Notes: generated by a model from the letters alone, not told the origin. A stretch of 64,000 bases of DNA from Endothia cerciana (GCA_026119935.1 JALRMH010000044.1:124001-188000); one strand, 5' to 3'; shown: positions 1-14,110, numbered from the stretch's first letter. Numbers and translations: made by a program.

Positions 1-698
1 CACCTGGCGCCGCAGGCCTCATGAACGCCCAGTTTGACTCCCATCCATGCCACAGCCGTCCACGCCAGGGTGCTGGGCGTGGCATTCTCGCCCGCCTCCT
101 TGAGCCCCTAAATCCCTCGAGTCGTGCCGGGTAGACGAGGGGGTTCTGATTCATGTCGACAGCATGAACTCAAGACTAGAAGAAGCTCCCTGCCCTCTCT
201 TAAATCCGAGTGATGGCAACCAGCAATGACGCTCATATGTTTGGCAGTGCTTGCGGCAGCAGATAATTGCCATGCAGCCTTGGTGCAGGGGCTGCGGACT
301 GCGAAAGCTGCTCTTTTGGCACTTATGGATTGTACCCATGAGAACCATGTCGGGTCACGACAACGTGAGATCTGACAGCCAGGGAGGACATATGAAGTGT
401 CAGAGTGAGCACGTGTGAAAACTCACCATTCCGCCTGTATGCAGCTATGTACTACCCGCTACCGTACGCGGGCTTTGTCGAGGGGTCAAAGGGTTAGACC
501 CCTGCAAGATCTCTTATCAGGGGGGCTGTTTAACCGATAAGAACTTTTTCAGGTGGGACCAAATTTTTTTTCCGGGGCTTGCAAGGGGAGCGCGAACTTC
601 GACCTCAAAACTTCTGGCGGCCCTGGAGCCTTTACATCCTCCCTCCCCAACCCGAGCTCTGAGCTGGAACTACTGCTACCGCCACCTCAGCATCATTG
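1..698. other. Upstream intergenic DNA, no gene seen
   Basis: No reading frame here has coding character. The last 200 bases run into the promoter and 5' leader of the SRP40-type gene. A small self-complementary patch around 494-517 (aggggtc...gacccct) is visible but has no clear role. Confidence 0.5.
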
Positions 699-2146
699 AT
701 GTCTGGACCGCCAGCCTGGCTTTTTACCAACAACACCGCCCTTCCGGCCTCAACCCCCCAAGCCAACGACAACACGATGGCCAAGTCAAAGAGCAAGGCT
801 AAAGCCTCCAACAGGACCACGATCGAGGCTCCTCCTGCCCAGCTGCTCGACCTTGTTGAGCACTTCCTCCAGACCCACCAGCTCGCCACCGCACACGCCG
901 CCCTTCAGCAGGAGCGCAAGCGGAAGGGCTGGGCCACGACTGGCCAGAAGAAGAATGGACAACAGGGTCTCGTTGACATCTTCACCAAGTACAGCACCAC
1001 GCTCAAGCCTCAAGGCACCCCAGCCCCCAGTGGTTCCGACAGCGATAGTGACGACGAGCCCGACTCTTCCAGTGAGAGCAGCAGCGACGAGGAGAGCGAT
1101 GTTGAGATGAAGGATGCTGAGACGCCCGCCAAGGCCGCTGCTGCCGCCGACTCTGACAGCTCCGACAGCAGCTCCAGCGATAGCGACAGTGATAGCGAGA
1201 GCGAGGACGAGGCTCCTGCCAAGGCCGGTCTTGGGGCTACCTCCGCTGCTGTGCCCGCCGCGGGCAACCCACTGAAGCGCAAGGCTGCTTCTGAGAGCGA
1301 TCCTTCCGATTCCGACTCGAGCTCCAGCTCTGGTTCAGACGGTTCCAGTGACGAGTCGAGCTCGGAGGACGAGAAGCCTCAGGTCAAGAAACAAAAGAAG
1401 GTGGAACCGCCCGCCTCGGATGAATCCTACGAGGAGAGTTCTTCGGACGAGAGCGACGAAGAGCCGGCTACCAAGAAGGCGGTTCCCGCCCAAGCCGAGA
1501 AGGAGGGCGTGAGTGTGACATCACAGAACTGTTGTCACTTTGCAATATTCCTTGCTAACAAAACCGTCCGCAGTCCGACGATGACAGCTCTGGTTCCGAC
1601 AGCTCCAGCGATCCCAGCAGCGAGAGCGGTAGCGATAGCGACTCCGACGAGGAGACCCTCGAGAAAGCTGCCAAGATCAAACTCCCAGAGTCTGGCTCCT
1701 CGGATTCCTCCTCCGAGTCTAGTTCTGACTCCGAGTCCGACTCGGACGCTCCCGTCAGGAAGGGACCCCCTCCTCCCGTGAAGACCGGCTCCGACTCATC
1801 CGTGACCCTGGGCAAGACCTCGCCCGACATCTATCCTCCCCTGCCGCCCGACCCAATCACCTTCAAGAAGAACAACCGCGGCGGCCCAAAGAACGGCAAC
1901 CCTCCGCCCGCCAAGACTCAGAACGAGCCCTTCTCCCGCATCCGCAAGGACGTTGTGGTGGATGACAAGTTCAGGTCCAACCGGTTCGAGGACAACGGCC
2001 ACGGCTGGGGCCAAAAGGCGCACGAGGACCTGATCGTCACCAAAGGCAAGGGCTTCACCAAGGAGAAGAACAAGAAGAAGCGTGGCGCCTACCGTGGTGG
2101 TGCTATCGACACCAACGCCCGCAACGGCATCAAGTTTGAGGACTAG
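699..2146 (+). CDS. SRP40/Nopp140-type nucleolar phosphoprotein with LisH motif
   Basis: Two exons (699-1508 and 1574-2146) joined across a 65-bp intron with GTGAGT donor, GCTAACA branch point and CAG acceptor give 460 aa. Residues about 45-75 look like a LisH dimerisation motif (LLDLVEHFLQTHQLATAHAAL). The middle 300 residues are alternating acidic-serine blocks (SDSDSD, SSSDEE: casein kinase 2-type sites) and basic Lys/Ala/Pro stretches, as in Nopp140/Srp40. The last 70-80 residues carry the conserved SRP40 C-terminal domain (PFSRIRKD, FRSNRFEDNGHGW, GKGFTKEKNKKKRG). Family knowledge: these proteins chaperone snoRNPs in the nucleolus and support rRNA processing. The ATG at 699 has a weak context (T at -3); an in-frame ATG at 777 (MAKSKSKAK) has A at -3 and G at +4 and may be the true start, giving 434 aa. 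It converges with the ABC-F gene downstream. Confidence 0.85.
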
Positions 2147-2846
2147 AATGCGCCTCGGTCTTTCGGCCCACAAACGGGGCGCGAACAGAGGACAGATAGT
2201 TGTGTGGGAAGCTCTTGGGCTGCCTTTCGCCGCCCTGATTTGTTTGAGGCTGTGATGGTCGGTGGAACGGCTTGATCAGTGGCACTCGCGGCATGGCCAT
2301 CTCACGAGTCAGCCGTATACAGAGGTCTTCCAGGACTGTTCATCTCAGAAGACGTGCATGTAGGCCGAAGTACATCGGCGCCCGTCTCCCAAAATTACAT
2401 GTTGGGACACCGTGCGGCGTGGCTCGTTGCAGTTGCGCACTAAGCTGGCATGCCACGGGTCTGATTCGGCGCGCGAGCCGTGGTGTTGGTACAAGGCGCC
2501 GGGAAAGAAAGAAAGAAAGAAACAGAGCGAGCATTCGTCTTTGGCTGCTTGATGATATCCTACAATTCGCGGCGTTCAGACATAGATACACGTCAGGTAT
2601 ACTGACTCTAGATAGTAGCCTTAGAGGTATTATAGGAACACTACTTTATACGTCCGAGTGGCCACGCGACACTGTGCTCTCTTGACCTATTTGTTGACTT
2701 GTCTGGGCCGGACTTCGCAGTATTGGGCCGCCCTGCCTGTCCGTGGTGTATGTAGTGGGACAGTATGGGGAGGGACTTGTTACGAGCGGCAAGCTCCTAT
2801 TGGGTCTACGTGCGGAAGTGGCGTGGATAGATACCGCCGCCTTTCT
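2147..2846. other. Convergent 3' intergenic region
   Basis: This holds the 3' ends of two convergent genes. A short GAAA microsatellite lies at about 2503-2522. No gene is seen. Confidence 0.5.
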
Positions 2847-5209
2847 CTAATGCTTCGCAACAACACCCTGCGCATCAGCCTGCGCCATGATCCTCTTCTT
2901 GTAGTCCGCGACCGTGCCGTCGAACTTCTCCACCGTGCCGCCCTCACACACCCACAGGCTGGTGCACACCGTCTGCAGCATCGTCACGTCGTGGCTGACC
3001 ATCAGCACGCCGCCCTCGAACTCGCGCAGCGCGTCGGACAGCGCGTCCATGGCCTCGATATCGAGGTGGTTGGACGGCTCGTCAAGGACGAGGATCTGAG
3101 GGTTCGTCAGCGCCAGGCAGGCGAAGGCGACGCGGGACTTCTGGCCACCGGACAGCAGGCCCATCTTCTGCAGGCCCGTGGTGCCCGTGATGCCGAAGGC
3201 GCCGAGCGTGCGCCGGTACTCCTCGTCCGTCTTGCCCGGGTAGTTCTTGGCCATGAAGGACACGGCGGACGTGGTGAGGTCGAGGGCGTCGACGTGGTGC
3301 TGGGCGAAGAAGCCGACGCGCAGGCGGGGGTGTTGCGTGATGAGGCCCGACGAGGGGCTGAGCTTGCCGATGAGCAGCTTGAGGACGGTCGTCTTTCCGG
3401 CGCCGTTGGGCCCCACGATGCCGATGCGGCTGTCGAGCTGCACGTCCAGGTCGACGTTGCGCAGCAGGATCTTGTCCGGGGAGTAGCCGAAGGTGACGCC
3501 CGACATCTGCACGATGGGCGGCGAGAGCTTCTCGACCTCCGGGAACTTGAAGTGCACGCTGTAATCGGCCTCAGGCGCCTCGAGGACCGGCATGCGCTCG
3601 AGCTTCTTGATGCGGGACTGCGCCTCGGAGGACTTGGCCGCGTTGTAACGGAACTTGTCGATGAAGGCCTGCAGGTGCGCGCGCTCGGCCATCTGCTTCT
3701 CGTACTCGCGCTTGGCGGTCTTCTTGCGCTCCTCCTTGGTCGCGTAGAAGGAGGCGAAGTTGGCGCCCCGGTAGTAGTCGAGGCGCTGGCTGTGCTGGTG
3801 GATGATGTCCGTGGCCACCTCGTCGAGGAAAGCTCTGTCGTGGGAGACGACGAGCACGGTGCTGGGATAGCCCTGGAGGTAGTTGGACAGGAAGGTGATA
3901 GAGGGGACGTCCAACATGTTGGACGGTTCGTCGAGGAGCAGAAGGTCGGGCTCACAGAAGAGCGCCCTGGCCAGCGCGAGACGCATGCGCCAACCGCCGG
4001 AGAAGGTCTTGGTGGCGAACTGTTGTCGTTCTGGTGAGAAGCCGAGACCTGCGAGGATGCTTGCTGCTCTTGACTCCGCCTTGTCTGACTCCATCTCTGC
4101 AAGCTTGGCTTGGACGTCGGTGAGCTTCTGGTCCTGAGCCTCACGGTCGCGGTCTAACCTGGCGGCGTCCTGGGATGTGTCTGCCATGGTAGCTCTCTGC
4201 TCTTCTATCTCCGCCAACTTCCTGCTGATTTCCTGCGGTACTTGTCAGAGCTAGAAAGGTAACAGAACCGGGGGGGGGCGGGTGGGTGTTTACAGCTTCA
4301 TCCCTCAGAAGCACTTTCCGCCAGACGTCTGCGTCGAGGACAGCCTGTATGGCGGGAGTATCATCACCAGTGATCTGCGCGCGGTCAGTATGTCTGAAGG
4401 GTTAGCGGGCTTGGGTTCTGACGTACCTCTTGCTCGACGTGAAGAATAGAGATATGTGTGGGGATGGGGACCTCTCTGCGAGACAGGGCCCGCAGCAACG
4501 TAGATTTACCAACACCGTTGTTACCAACCAAACCATAACGATGGCCGTACGCAAGTGTGAAGGTGGTGTCGGTCAGGATTCTCAGGCCGCCGATGGAAAC
4601 GTCAATGTTGTCAATCTTGATGTCCTTAGACTTGCCACCGGAGCCGACAGTCTGCAGAGGGTTGACAGCCATGTAGAACTCTTCGTATGACTGGGTCGAG
4701 TCTGGCTGGTCAAGCAGCCGCGAGGCCTCGTACTCGACGGTCTTGAAGGTCTTCTTCTGCTGCTTTGCGGCGATCTTCCGCTCTGCCTTCTCCAGTTTCT
4801 TGCGGTCAACCTTGGACTCCACCTTCCTGGCGTTGGCAGCCTCGAGGTCTACAGCACCGGTAGCCACTGCCAAGGTCGACGACATGTTGTTCTGGGCGCC
4901 GACCTGGATGCTCTGGTCTAGCCTCCGCACAGTCGGGCCTTTCCGCTCCGAGGACGCATTGGCCTGGTCGTATTTGGTAACCCACTTCCCAACCAGCTCC
5001 CGGATCTTGTCCTGCTTCTGGACGTCCGGGTCGCCGGAGGCGGAGAGCAGCAGCTCCGTCACGACAGAGGCGGCCTCGGCCAGCGGAGACGGGCCGGCCT
5101 GGTCCTCATCTCCGGTCCAGGAGGTGGAGGCATGTGTGAGGTAGCCGGCCGAGTACTCGGAGACGACCGGGTCGATATTGGGTATCATAGACCTGATTTC
5201 GGACTCCAT
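2847..5209 (-). CDS. gcn20: ABC-F ATPase GCN20, activator of the Gcn2 pathway
   Basis: Three exons on the minus strand (5209-4427, 4374-4294, 4232-2847), all phase 0, give 749 aa, close to the usual GCN20 length of about 750. Introns are 52 bp (GTACGT donor) and 61 bp (GTAAAC donor). The N-terminus (MESEIRSMIPNIDPVVSEY) and the lysine-rich helix around residues 125-155 are typical of Gcn20, which binds Gcn1 through its N-terminal part. Two ABC cassettes follow without membrane segments: Walker A GNNGVGKST near 229-237, signature FSGGWRMR near 365, Walker B LLLLDEP near 385; then Walker A GPNGAGKTT at 562-570, signature LSGGQKSR near 648 and Walker B ILVLDEP near 668. Family knowledge: Gcn1-Gcn20 on the ribosome passes the uncharged-tRNA signal to the kinase Gcn2, which raises translation of GCN4/CPC-1. 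A cpc-1 gene lies at the far end of this window. Confidence 0.95.
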
Positions 5210-8200
5210 GGCTGGCGGCTGGTCGGGGACTTCCGTCTAGGCGCGCCGAAAGGATATCTTCCCAGCTGGGAGCTGCTGGACCAGTGGTATCACTGGAGAC
5301 GAGACCGCCACAGCGGGACAGGACTGTGGTAGGGGGCCCGAGGTAGCCTCCCGTGGTGGGCTAATCGCGAGGTGGGCAGGATGACAGTTCCGGGATAAGC
5401 TCGTGGGGTGCAGCAGCTGCGGTTGAACGATTGTCGGAACGGGTCACTCTGGGGCTTGGGCCAGAGTGGGCAGGGGACTTGAAGTCCAAACTCAGGGTCC
5501 TGCCGATGTTCCTGGCTGGTGATCTCGGCTCAGATCGGCCTCGTATGTATAACAACAACTGCCGCTCCGTCTTTTGTGAAGAGTCCTGGTGGTTTCTTTT
5601 GTGCCAAGGCCCGCCCAACCTCCAGGGGTTCAGAGCCTGATGGTAGGTATTTCGGTGTTTTCAAGATGAGATGGCGTTGGTGTCGGCCTGGATACAGCCG
5701 GTCACTACTCCAGCGACTTCTCATTCGTGTCCAGCGTTGGACGTTGGATGAGGTTGAGTTTGAGAGGCTACTGCCCCACGTCGCGCTATTCCAGAAGCAG
5801 GATAGCGGCTTCGCCTCCCCTAGCCGCGCGCACGGACCATGAGCACAATAGACAGACAACACCATTTCATCAGTACACAGTACTATAGTAACTTTCCTCC
5901 TAGATTGGCGAGAGTAAATCTATCTCGACGAATCTCCTCCCCAGCCAACCAAACGCGTACCCTAGCCTTGTCGCCTGCGACACCAATAAGGACCCCTAGA
6001 ATGCTATGTTGACAGCGCTGCTATCGCCAGACCCAGAATGCGGTCGTTCATCCATCTGGACCCAACTCTTGCTCGTCCTCGAATCCCCGCCGGAGGTGTC
6101 TTACCAGTGGCGCACGCCATCGGCTGGGTGCTTCGAACTCGCTTCCTCGAACCGACAGCCTGACGATCTCACGTGCAGCTAGCCTAATCACTCGGCCGCA
6201 GCCTCATCACTTGTCACTCGCAGATGCTCGTCCATCGGACACTGTCTGGTTGCCGATGGGTCCCTTCTCATGGAGTCAACCCGCCAGCCACCCAGCCACC
6301 CAACAAACCTAACCCAGCCTGTGAGGGCACCTTGATGCCGCCACCGAGGCACTGCGCAGACGCCAATACCGAGCAGGCTAGCCTTGTCGCGTGCAGCCGC
6401 GCCCGGCAGGGGTCCCGTGCTGCCAGGCTGGCCAATGATCGCGTACCTCGCGACCAAGACAGGCTGAGTGTTGATCCACCTACTGGCAAGCACAAAACCA
6501 AAAGCAGGGTCAACACATCCTGTCGCCTGCGGCCGAACCAACCACCCAATCCGATCTCTGATCAGCCATGACGCAAGTGCGCCAAGGTCGCATTCTCGCT
6601 GCAAAGGGATGATCAGCAGCCCGCAGAGCGTTGCTATTCGCGTCCTAGTCTCCCAACCTGCCGGATATTCGGTCCCTGACCCAACGACAAGGCTTCCTTG
6701 CAAGAGCGGATGACTGCAGGACAGCGGCGAATTTCGAAGCATCTCTGTGGCTGGCGCGTGGCATTTTGTGGCGCTCTGGTCTGGCCGAGCTCCCGAGTGA
6801 TATCGGCCTGGGGAGGAATAACAAGGACAAACCCAACTCCCCAACTTTCCCAGAAGGACTATTGTCTCGTCTTCAGCTCATACCGTGATACCCCTCTTTC
6901 CGCACTCGTCAGCTCGAGCCTGACCTGGCCTCTCCAGGAAGTCTCATTCGCCGAGAGCTCACGTCGTCTCGTAAACGTCCCTCCACCCCGCATCTTACGC
7001 GATGGGAATCCCTGGACAGGTTCATTAAGACCAGAACCCAATTGACCAATGTCAGGGCTCACTCGCGATCGGACGATCCCTCAAGGATATTACAATGATG
7101 ACCATTGACAAACAGTGGCCCCTTGCTCCTCGGTCGCGCTCTTTCGGCTACCGCGTACGGCACCGTCTGGTCAGGATAGTCTTCGAGTGATGTGTGGTCC
7201 GGCTTGACCTCGTCATACCTCGACAGTCAAAATAATGTCGTCCGCATTCTTCGAGAGGCTCGACCCAGAGTAGCGCCAACTTTGTTCTGATCGAGTGCAA
7301 CGTCAAAGGGCCCAGACGCAGACGCCCTTTGCCCTTGATTGTATCATCCTTCTCCAAATGTGCTTCGATGGCCCAGAGTCGGCCCAAGTTGTTCCGGTGA
7401 TGTGTCGTCCAGCCGAACTGGAGCCGATTGAAGGCTGGGAAACCGGGATTGGGGCTGCGCATTCATGGCCGGCCGAACTGGTTCCCAACATGTCCTCGTT
7501 CGCGCCGACTTCACCCTCGAGGCTTTCCACCGCTCAGAGTTCGTTGCACAGGGCACGAACTATCATCGAAGAAAGCCCTTCGTTGCAGGCGCGAAATACA
7601 TGCCCACCTTTTTAGATTGTCGGGTCATTCTTTCGGCGCGACCCCATGGTTCTAACTTTAGCAGCCGAAGACCCCAAGTGGAGCTAGCTGGAGCTCGGAG
7701 GCAGCCTTCCACCCGGACCCAAAAATTCGCGGCTCAAAGATTCGAGCAAGGGCTCTCGAGGCCGTCTACTGAGTACCAGGCTTTGGGAGCTCGCACGCTC
7801 GGGCCTCCCACTGCTTGACCCGATTGGCAAAAGCTACGAAGTTAATCGCGCAGCACATCCCTACGCATCAGGCCAGCAGGCCGGCACGGACCGGAGAGCA
7901 GTCGTCAAGGCTGAAACTGACCGCAAATGTGATGTCGACCAGAAGGACCAGAAGCGAAACCTTGGGACCCGCAGGTTCCCAAGGGTAGGAGCTCATAAGC
8001 TCGGCGTCATCTCAACAACTCGGTGGGCGCACAGACGCCGCGGCCGTGCTTTTTGAGGACAATTCTTAAAAGCTGTGATATGATAGGCTTGCTTCTGGCA
8101 AACTCTCCCTTTTCCTGGTGGAAAAATCACACAATTAGCATTGCAGTTCGATGAGCCTAGTCCAGGTCTGTGAGCATCCCTGAGCGAGGCTCGGCCTAGT

Positions 8201-11200
8201 GCCGATCCGTGGCCGCCTGTGAGCCGTGTGGCGCCAGAATTCCACGGGCGGCTTCCAAGCCGCGAGCAGCCAGTGTGCTCAGCACAAACACGATTACTTT
8301 TTGGTACAGCCGAGACCGTCCTGGTCCGAGACATCGAGGGTATTCCAGCCATCATCATTCTTTCTCAGGTCTCAACGCCCGATAGTATCTCGTCTCCATG
8401 ACGACCTCACATCTGGCATCCTGCGTGTGGGGGCGTCCTGGTCTCGTAGCCACCTGCATGTACGCATGCGGCATGCAAGGCGCAGACGATTTCCCAAGCT
8501 TAACCTCCCCACCCTGTCTGGTATTGGCTCGGCTGCCCGTGCCCCTGCCAGCTTGCCACCTTGCCAACTTTTTTTTTTTTTCCTTTCGTAAAGTGATTGC
8601 AGGGACTGCAAGCAAAACAAATCTCCCGGATGCAGAAAGGCGCTGGCGGCAGCGGCCGCGCCCGGGCGCCGTGCGTGCGCGGTGTCAGACGAGGGTCTTC
8701 TTTTTGGCTATATCGGTAAGGGAGGGGGGGATACTGTTGTTGTTGTTTCCTTTTTCCTCTTCTTTGGGAGGGGAGGGGAGGGGGTGGCAAAAGTCCGCAA
8801 TGTTTCCTCACCTGGTCACCGGGCCCCCGGCGGAACTTGCAAGCCTGCTTTCCCTGGTCGGGGGCGAGGTTCATCATCCATGCCTCCACAGTTCAATCCC
8901 ATCACCCCCCACCAGGACGAAACAATGGCATGGCGGGGAGATGTGGAGGCTGGACGAGACGAGACCCACCCCGAATGGGCGGAACGCTCGAGTCTTGACT
9001 CTGCAAACGTAGCCGGGTGCCGGGCAACTTAATCGACACTGAACTCGGACAGGGGAAACTGACGAAGACTGCCGCGAATGCAATGTGTGCACCTTCACAA
9101 GAACAAAGTGAGCCGTCACGTAGGACAGATAGGACAAGACAATGGGCGGGCAGGCTGGGGGAGTGATACAGGAAGGGCAGGCCGGCGACAAGGTGATTGC
9201 CGGCCAGCTTCGGATCGGTGGGTCGCCGCCCGCGGAAACGGTAGCCCGCTTTGGTCCTCTTTGGCCTCGCCGCCTTCTCTTGTTCCCTGCATATTACCCT
9301 TGGCGTCTGTGGGGGGGGGGGGGGGCAATTTGTCCCCGACGTTGGCATCTCTACAATATTGTCCGGCGGCCCACAGTCCCTGGGGGCGGCCGCAAAGATG
9401 GAGTTGATTCTTAGCACTGTTGAGACGCAAAGGCGCCGTCCCTTGGCCTCCGGCCCCGGGGCCGATCAGTTTCGTACTCGTGTTTGGCTGGGGGACGAGC
9501 GAGCGAGCGACTCCACACCAGCATCGTATACTTGAGATCTTGATCGATTCTGGGGAAACGATCATCCATCCCCCCCTGAGGCAGCAAGGCGAAGACCTCT
9601 CAAGTGGCGGTGATGAGAAGAGGCTGCCTTGTTGTGAGACGGAGTTGAGACGTCACGAGGAGATTCCATGGCATCAGATTCAGTGAAAGAAAAATGACGT
9701 TTTGCCGGGCTTGGTTCCCCCGGCGGTGGCAACAGTCGTGCCGGTGTTGCCTTCCCCCTTCAACGCGTCGCCGTCACCACCTACGAGTTTGTGGGGGACG
9801 TATTCCATGTGACAATGGCTGGCTGACAGCTGCTGTGAGCCTCGTTACCACACGCAGCCGCGTCGCCGTGTGACGCTTGACATTGCCGGCGGGAGGGCTA
9901 GGTAAGCAGAGAGATATGCTGTGACACGAGGGCTGTTAGAAGACGGCAGCGCGGCGGTCAAAGAATGCCATATCGCTGCCGCCACCCGCTGAAAGGGCGG
10001 GCAGACGGTGTGCAGCCGGGCGAGGAGTCACCAACAGGGTGTTGTCTGCGACGTGGCAGGACGCACCACCCGGGTATCATTGTCAAGGAGAAACCCCCCC
10101 CCCCCCCCCCGAGTGTTCGTTCGTGTCTTCCGGGTGTCAAGTCGTCCAGGCACCCCCCCCCCCCACACGTGCAGTGGGAGGTATGTGCGTCGTATGTGCT
10201 TGTCATGCGGGCGGCAGGGTTCCATCTCGTCAGTCGGGAGGAATAGAAGGGGAAAAGAAGCATCATTACCGCGGCCTGCGTTGCTTGGCCGCACAACACA
10301 TGGGAGCACCGCAAACCTGGGTGCGTGTATGTTGATGTTTGTGGCGGGGGCCACGGAGATGCCGTCTCCATTCTGGAGCGAACAAGAGCTTTGTTTGGCC
10401 TCGCTGTCTGAAGCCTCACCTTCTCGGATGCGCCTGTGCCATGTTAGTCAATGGCCATCACCGCCTGCCCGGGACTTTCTGTTCCGTCACCGCAGGGTTG
10501 ACGGAGATACGGCCATTCAGCAGTGTATCCGAGTGATACCGGCATCCCAGAGCTGCGGTGGAGCACGGCCTGATGCGAGATGGGGAACCTGCACGGCCGT
10601 TTAGCTAGTTTAGCTCTGTCACAGCCGCGGTCGCTCTAGTGTTGCCTTGCGCAATGTAAGCAGCAACATTGGCGACGGTGCCGTTGAGGTCAGATGTCGC
10701 TGGCCATGCCCTGCCCTGCCCTGCCCTGCCCTGGATTTTTTTGGGGGGGGGGGGGTTTCTTTTTCTTTCTTTTTTTCTTCTTTTTTTCTGTTGTATTAAA
10801 GACCAGGCCGGCCTACTATGGGTCCCACCAGAGACGCCGCCGCCGCTGCTACGGCTGCGCTCAGCCGAGGCCGTGCAGGCTCCTGCAAGGTGGAGGGAAG
10901 CGGGAGCACCGAGTGGGAAGATTCACGACTTCAGCGGTCCGGGCTAGCTCGGGCTGGCCGCAGTTCCGGTGTTATAGATTCGCATCTCCGGGCTATCATG
11001 GCGAGGCTGCAGTAGGGTGGGAGGGCGTCTCGCCTCCTGGGCGAAGCATGGGCCGGCCCTGTCCGGGCTGGTAGTGGTGTGTAACAGGATCTTGGTCGCA
11101 CCGCATAGCAAACGTGTGCTATAATCGGTCTCGTAGGGAGCAGCCCAGGAGGGGGCCTTGGGGGTGCTGAAGAGAGGCATTTTTGCAGGGAAGTCGGTTA

Positions 11201-12684
11201 TTATTATTATTTTCCTGTTTTCCCTTTCCGTGCCTAGTTATGTTGCCTAGCTCGGTATGTGTTTTGAATATGGCATGATGTGGCAGTCCGAGCTAGTCAG
11301 GCCTGATCCACCTCGGGTATTCGTGATATCCAAGCTCATCCAATGACTCTCGGCCAGACCCGTATAAGGTGAACAGGTGGACTTGGCCATGTGAGGGATT
11401 GTTCAAATCTTCCTCGCCCACCCGGGAACAGAAGACCCTGCTTGCCAACTCACCCGTGGCGTCAGCCACCTGGGCGGTCGGGGGAGCGTGTCCCCTGACG
11501 GGGGGCGACCTTGCTGGAGGGTGCTGATGTGATGGGAATGCCATTATAGGCCTTGCCGGATGGAGCAGGGCCAGCTTTTGGTTTCTGCGGTGTGGGGAGG
11601 CTGTTGACCTCAGCCGGGAGATCAGAGATTGACCGAGATTTGACTGGCCCTTTTCTTGTCTGCTGGGAGAATTCTCATGGGTCTCAGCCTGGTTCGCGCT
11701 AACACAAGCAAAGTGGGTGCGGCGCCCTGCTTGGCCGTGGAAGCAAGATGGAACCCAAGCCTCTCTTGACCGCGAAGGGCCAGTGGACGACGGGAGGAAA
11801 CCCACTCGATGACGCGCGGATGATTCAACCCGCCTGCATTACTTGCTGTATGCAGGAGGGAGATGCGTACTGTAGGATCAGGGAGGAGGGAGGGGGGGGG
11901 GGGCATGGAGCCACAGCCAACGGCGTGCGAGAGATGGATCGTGTCTGAGTATGGCTCGCATCTGCCCGCCCATGGTGTACTACTCCCGCGTACGTAGTAA
12001 CAAGATGTCTCGCCCTGCGTGCTTCTACCGATGGCAGACATAGATAGTACCCCTCCTCCCTGACCTGCCTTGGGTCCCCTTGTCCCCCCTCGTGGAATCA
12101 TCATATAACAGGCGCCCCGTATAGTCCTTACGGTTTCTCTAGTCTCGGAGAACGACGGGGCCAGGCGTGGCTCCAAGGCTTGTGGCTGGAGACCTGGCTG
12201 GAGGGAGTTCCGATCTCGCGGTGCCCGGTGAACAAGGCAGGTCCCCGGGGGAGGAATGAGGTTTAATGGATTGTCATGTCAACGGCCCCGTCTCTTTGTT
12301 GTTCTCGGCCCCTCGTGGCTGTGAGATGACACCATAATTGTCCTGTCCCGCAGGCGTGTTCCTCATTCTCTACAGGCCCTTACAGGCCTGGATGGATGGG
12401 ACCCGTCCCCAGCTCGTTTCCCGTCCCGGCATGGCGTTGTTTTTGCGCTGCGCGAATCCTTGTACGTATTTGTGTATCTGGCTGCTGTTACGCCGTCGCG
12501 CGAGGAGCTGTGATGCCGGGCTAGGCTGGAAGGGGGTACATGCAGGGGTACCTCGTCCCGCGCCGGGTCGACGCCGTCCCTCCAGGTACCTCCTATCGCC
12601 TGCTGCCGTACTCCTGCCTGAACGGGGCCCTGTATCCCGAGAATCCCAGCGCCCACCTTCGCCGCCATTTTCCACCAGACACCG

Positions 12685-12748
12685 CACCGCTGCACCGCTG
12701 CACCGCTGCACCGCTGCACCGCTGCAATGCTGCACCGCTGCAATGCTG
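12685..12748. repeat. 8-bp minisatellite, CACCGCTG units
   Basis: About eight tandem copies of CACCGCTG, the last ones degenerate (CAATGCTG), lie in the gene-free interval. They create spurious repetitive frames on both strands. Confidence 0.85.
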
Positions 12749-13859
12749 TACCATAGTCCTGGAATCTGTCCAAAACAATCTGAACGCTCCGTGCACAGGT
12801 CGCATCAGCAGAAATGTGACGCCCAGGGCTCCGTCCCAAGTTACACCGCGTTGTGGGATGGACTGATAGGGGACTCGTAACATATCGTGCGGTGGGGATC
12901 ACTGTGGCGACCTGCCGCGGGAAGAAGCAACCGCCCACCGAGACAGACAACCTGGCAGTGCCTGGATACTGCGGGATACATGCCATAGTAGTACATCCCG
13001 CCACGGGATCTCACCTCTCCCCTCCGTGTTGTGGACCTGGGCCAGCAGGTACAGGACGGTATATGCAGTACCAGCAGCCCCTTGTTTGATCTTTGTTGCT
13101 GGCGCCTATTTGGACCGGGGCCGCCCTAGGGAGCTGGGAGCCTCTGCTGTGGGGTGCCCAGGTGTCCAGGTGCCCTGTGCCTGGCTTGTGCACAGCATGC
13201 TGGAATGATCACTTCCAGACCAAGGAACGCGGGAAACTCGATCGATTCCAAAACCCAAGGAAAATCCCCGCCTGGTTACTAAAACAAAACAAAAAAAAAA
13301 CCCCCAAAAAAAATCCAGCCCGACTCGGCAGGATTGTAATTTAGATCTTGATCTCGAACTTGGAGATTCCTAGGCCCCGGGCTGTCGATCTCTCCGATCC
13401 CTCTCGTCTCGTATTCTTTTCGTGCCCAGACAGTCCCCCTCCCAACTTAATCTCGACCCTATCTGGACTACCACCTCCTCTCGAGGGCACCCGGCCTTGT
13501 CGACTAGCCGGCCAGACGTCCACACTTGGAACCCCAGGACGGGCCTCGATTCCACACTGCACCAGGTGCACCCTTTCCAAGACGACGGCTCCTCCTCCAT
13601 ACCTACGCCCTCTCCTGCAGCCTCGGCAGCGACCCTGCCCCTACTTTTGATTGCTTGCTCAGCTGCTGTCCACGAGACCGCCTGTAGGATCTGGACCTGA
13701 CGGGGGACTCCACTGCCTCCTGGTCGCCAGCGGGTACCTGTCCGTGCCGCACCTACACGCCCTGTGGCCGTGTACCTTTCTTTCATCCCAGGTACGTCCA
13801 GAACCGGCTCAGGTCCAGTACGGGAACGTCTGTTGGTGCATATGCTATTCTACCCTATT

Positions 13860-14110
13860 CATCCCAACACCACCATCCCTGACATCCCCTCTCTCTCTCC
13901 CTCAGCTTACCTCGTCCTCCTCCTCCTCCTCCTCCTCCTCCTCCTCCTCCTCGTTCCTTCACTCCCTCCCAACCCGGGTTCCGTTCTCTCCCACGAGCAT
14001 CCTTCATTGTTCTTTTCTTTCTTCTTTTTTTTCTTCTTCTTCCTTCTCTTCCTCTTCTGTTCTTCTATCCCGTCTTTTGTCCTGTTCCATTCCACTGCAG
14101 GTTCCTCGGC
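13860..14110 (+). promoter_or_regulatory. CT-rich tract, probable promoter/leader of the 14.7-kb gene
   Basis: About 250 bases are dominated by C and T on the plus strand, including a CTC/TCC trinucleotide run at 13916-13952 and TTCTT runs near 14020-14060. Pyrimidine-rich tracts like this commonly sit at core promoters and leaders of highly expressed filamentous-fungal genes. It lies 600-850 bp upstream of the proposed ATG at 14706, which leaves room for a long 5' UTR. The regulatory role is inferred from composition and position only. Confidence 0.4.

Noticed and set aside
2658..4037. 459-codon plus-strand frame
   Set aside because: It is the complement of the GCN20 coding exon; GC-rich third positions keep the opposite frame open.
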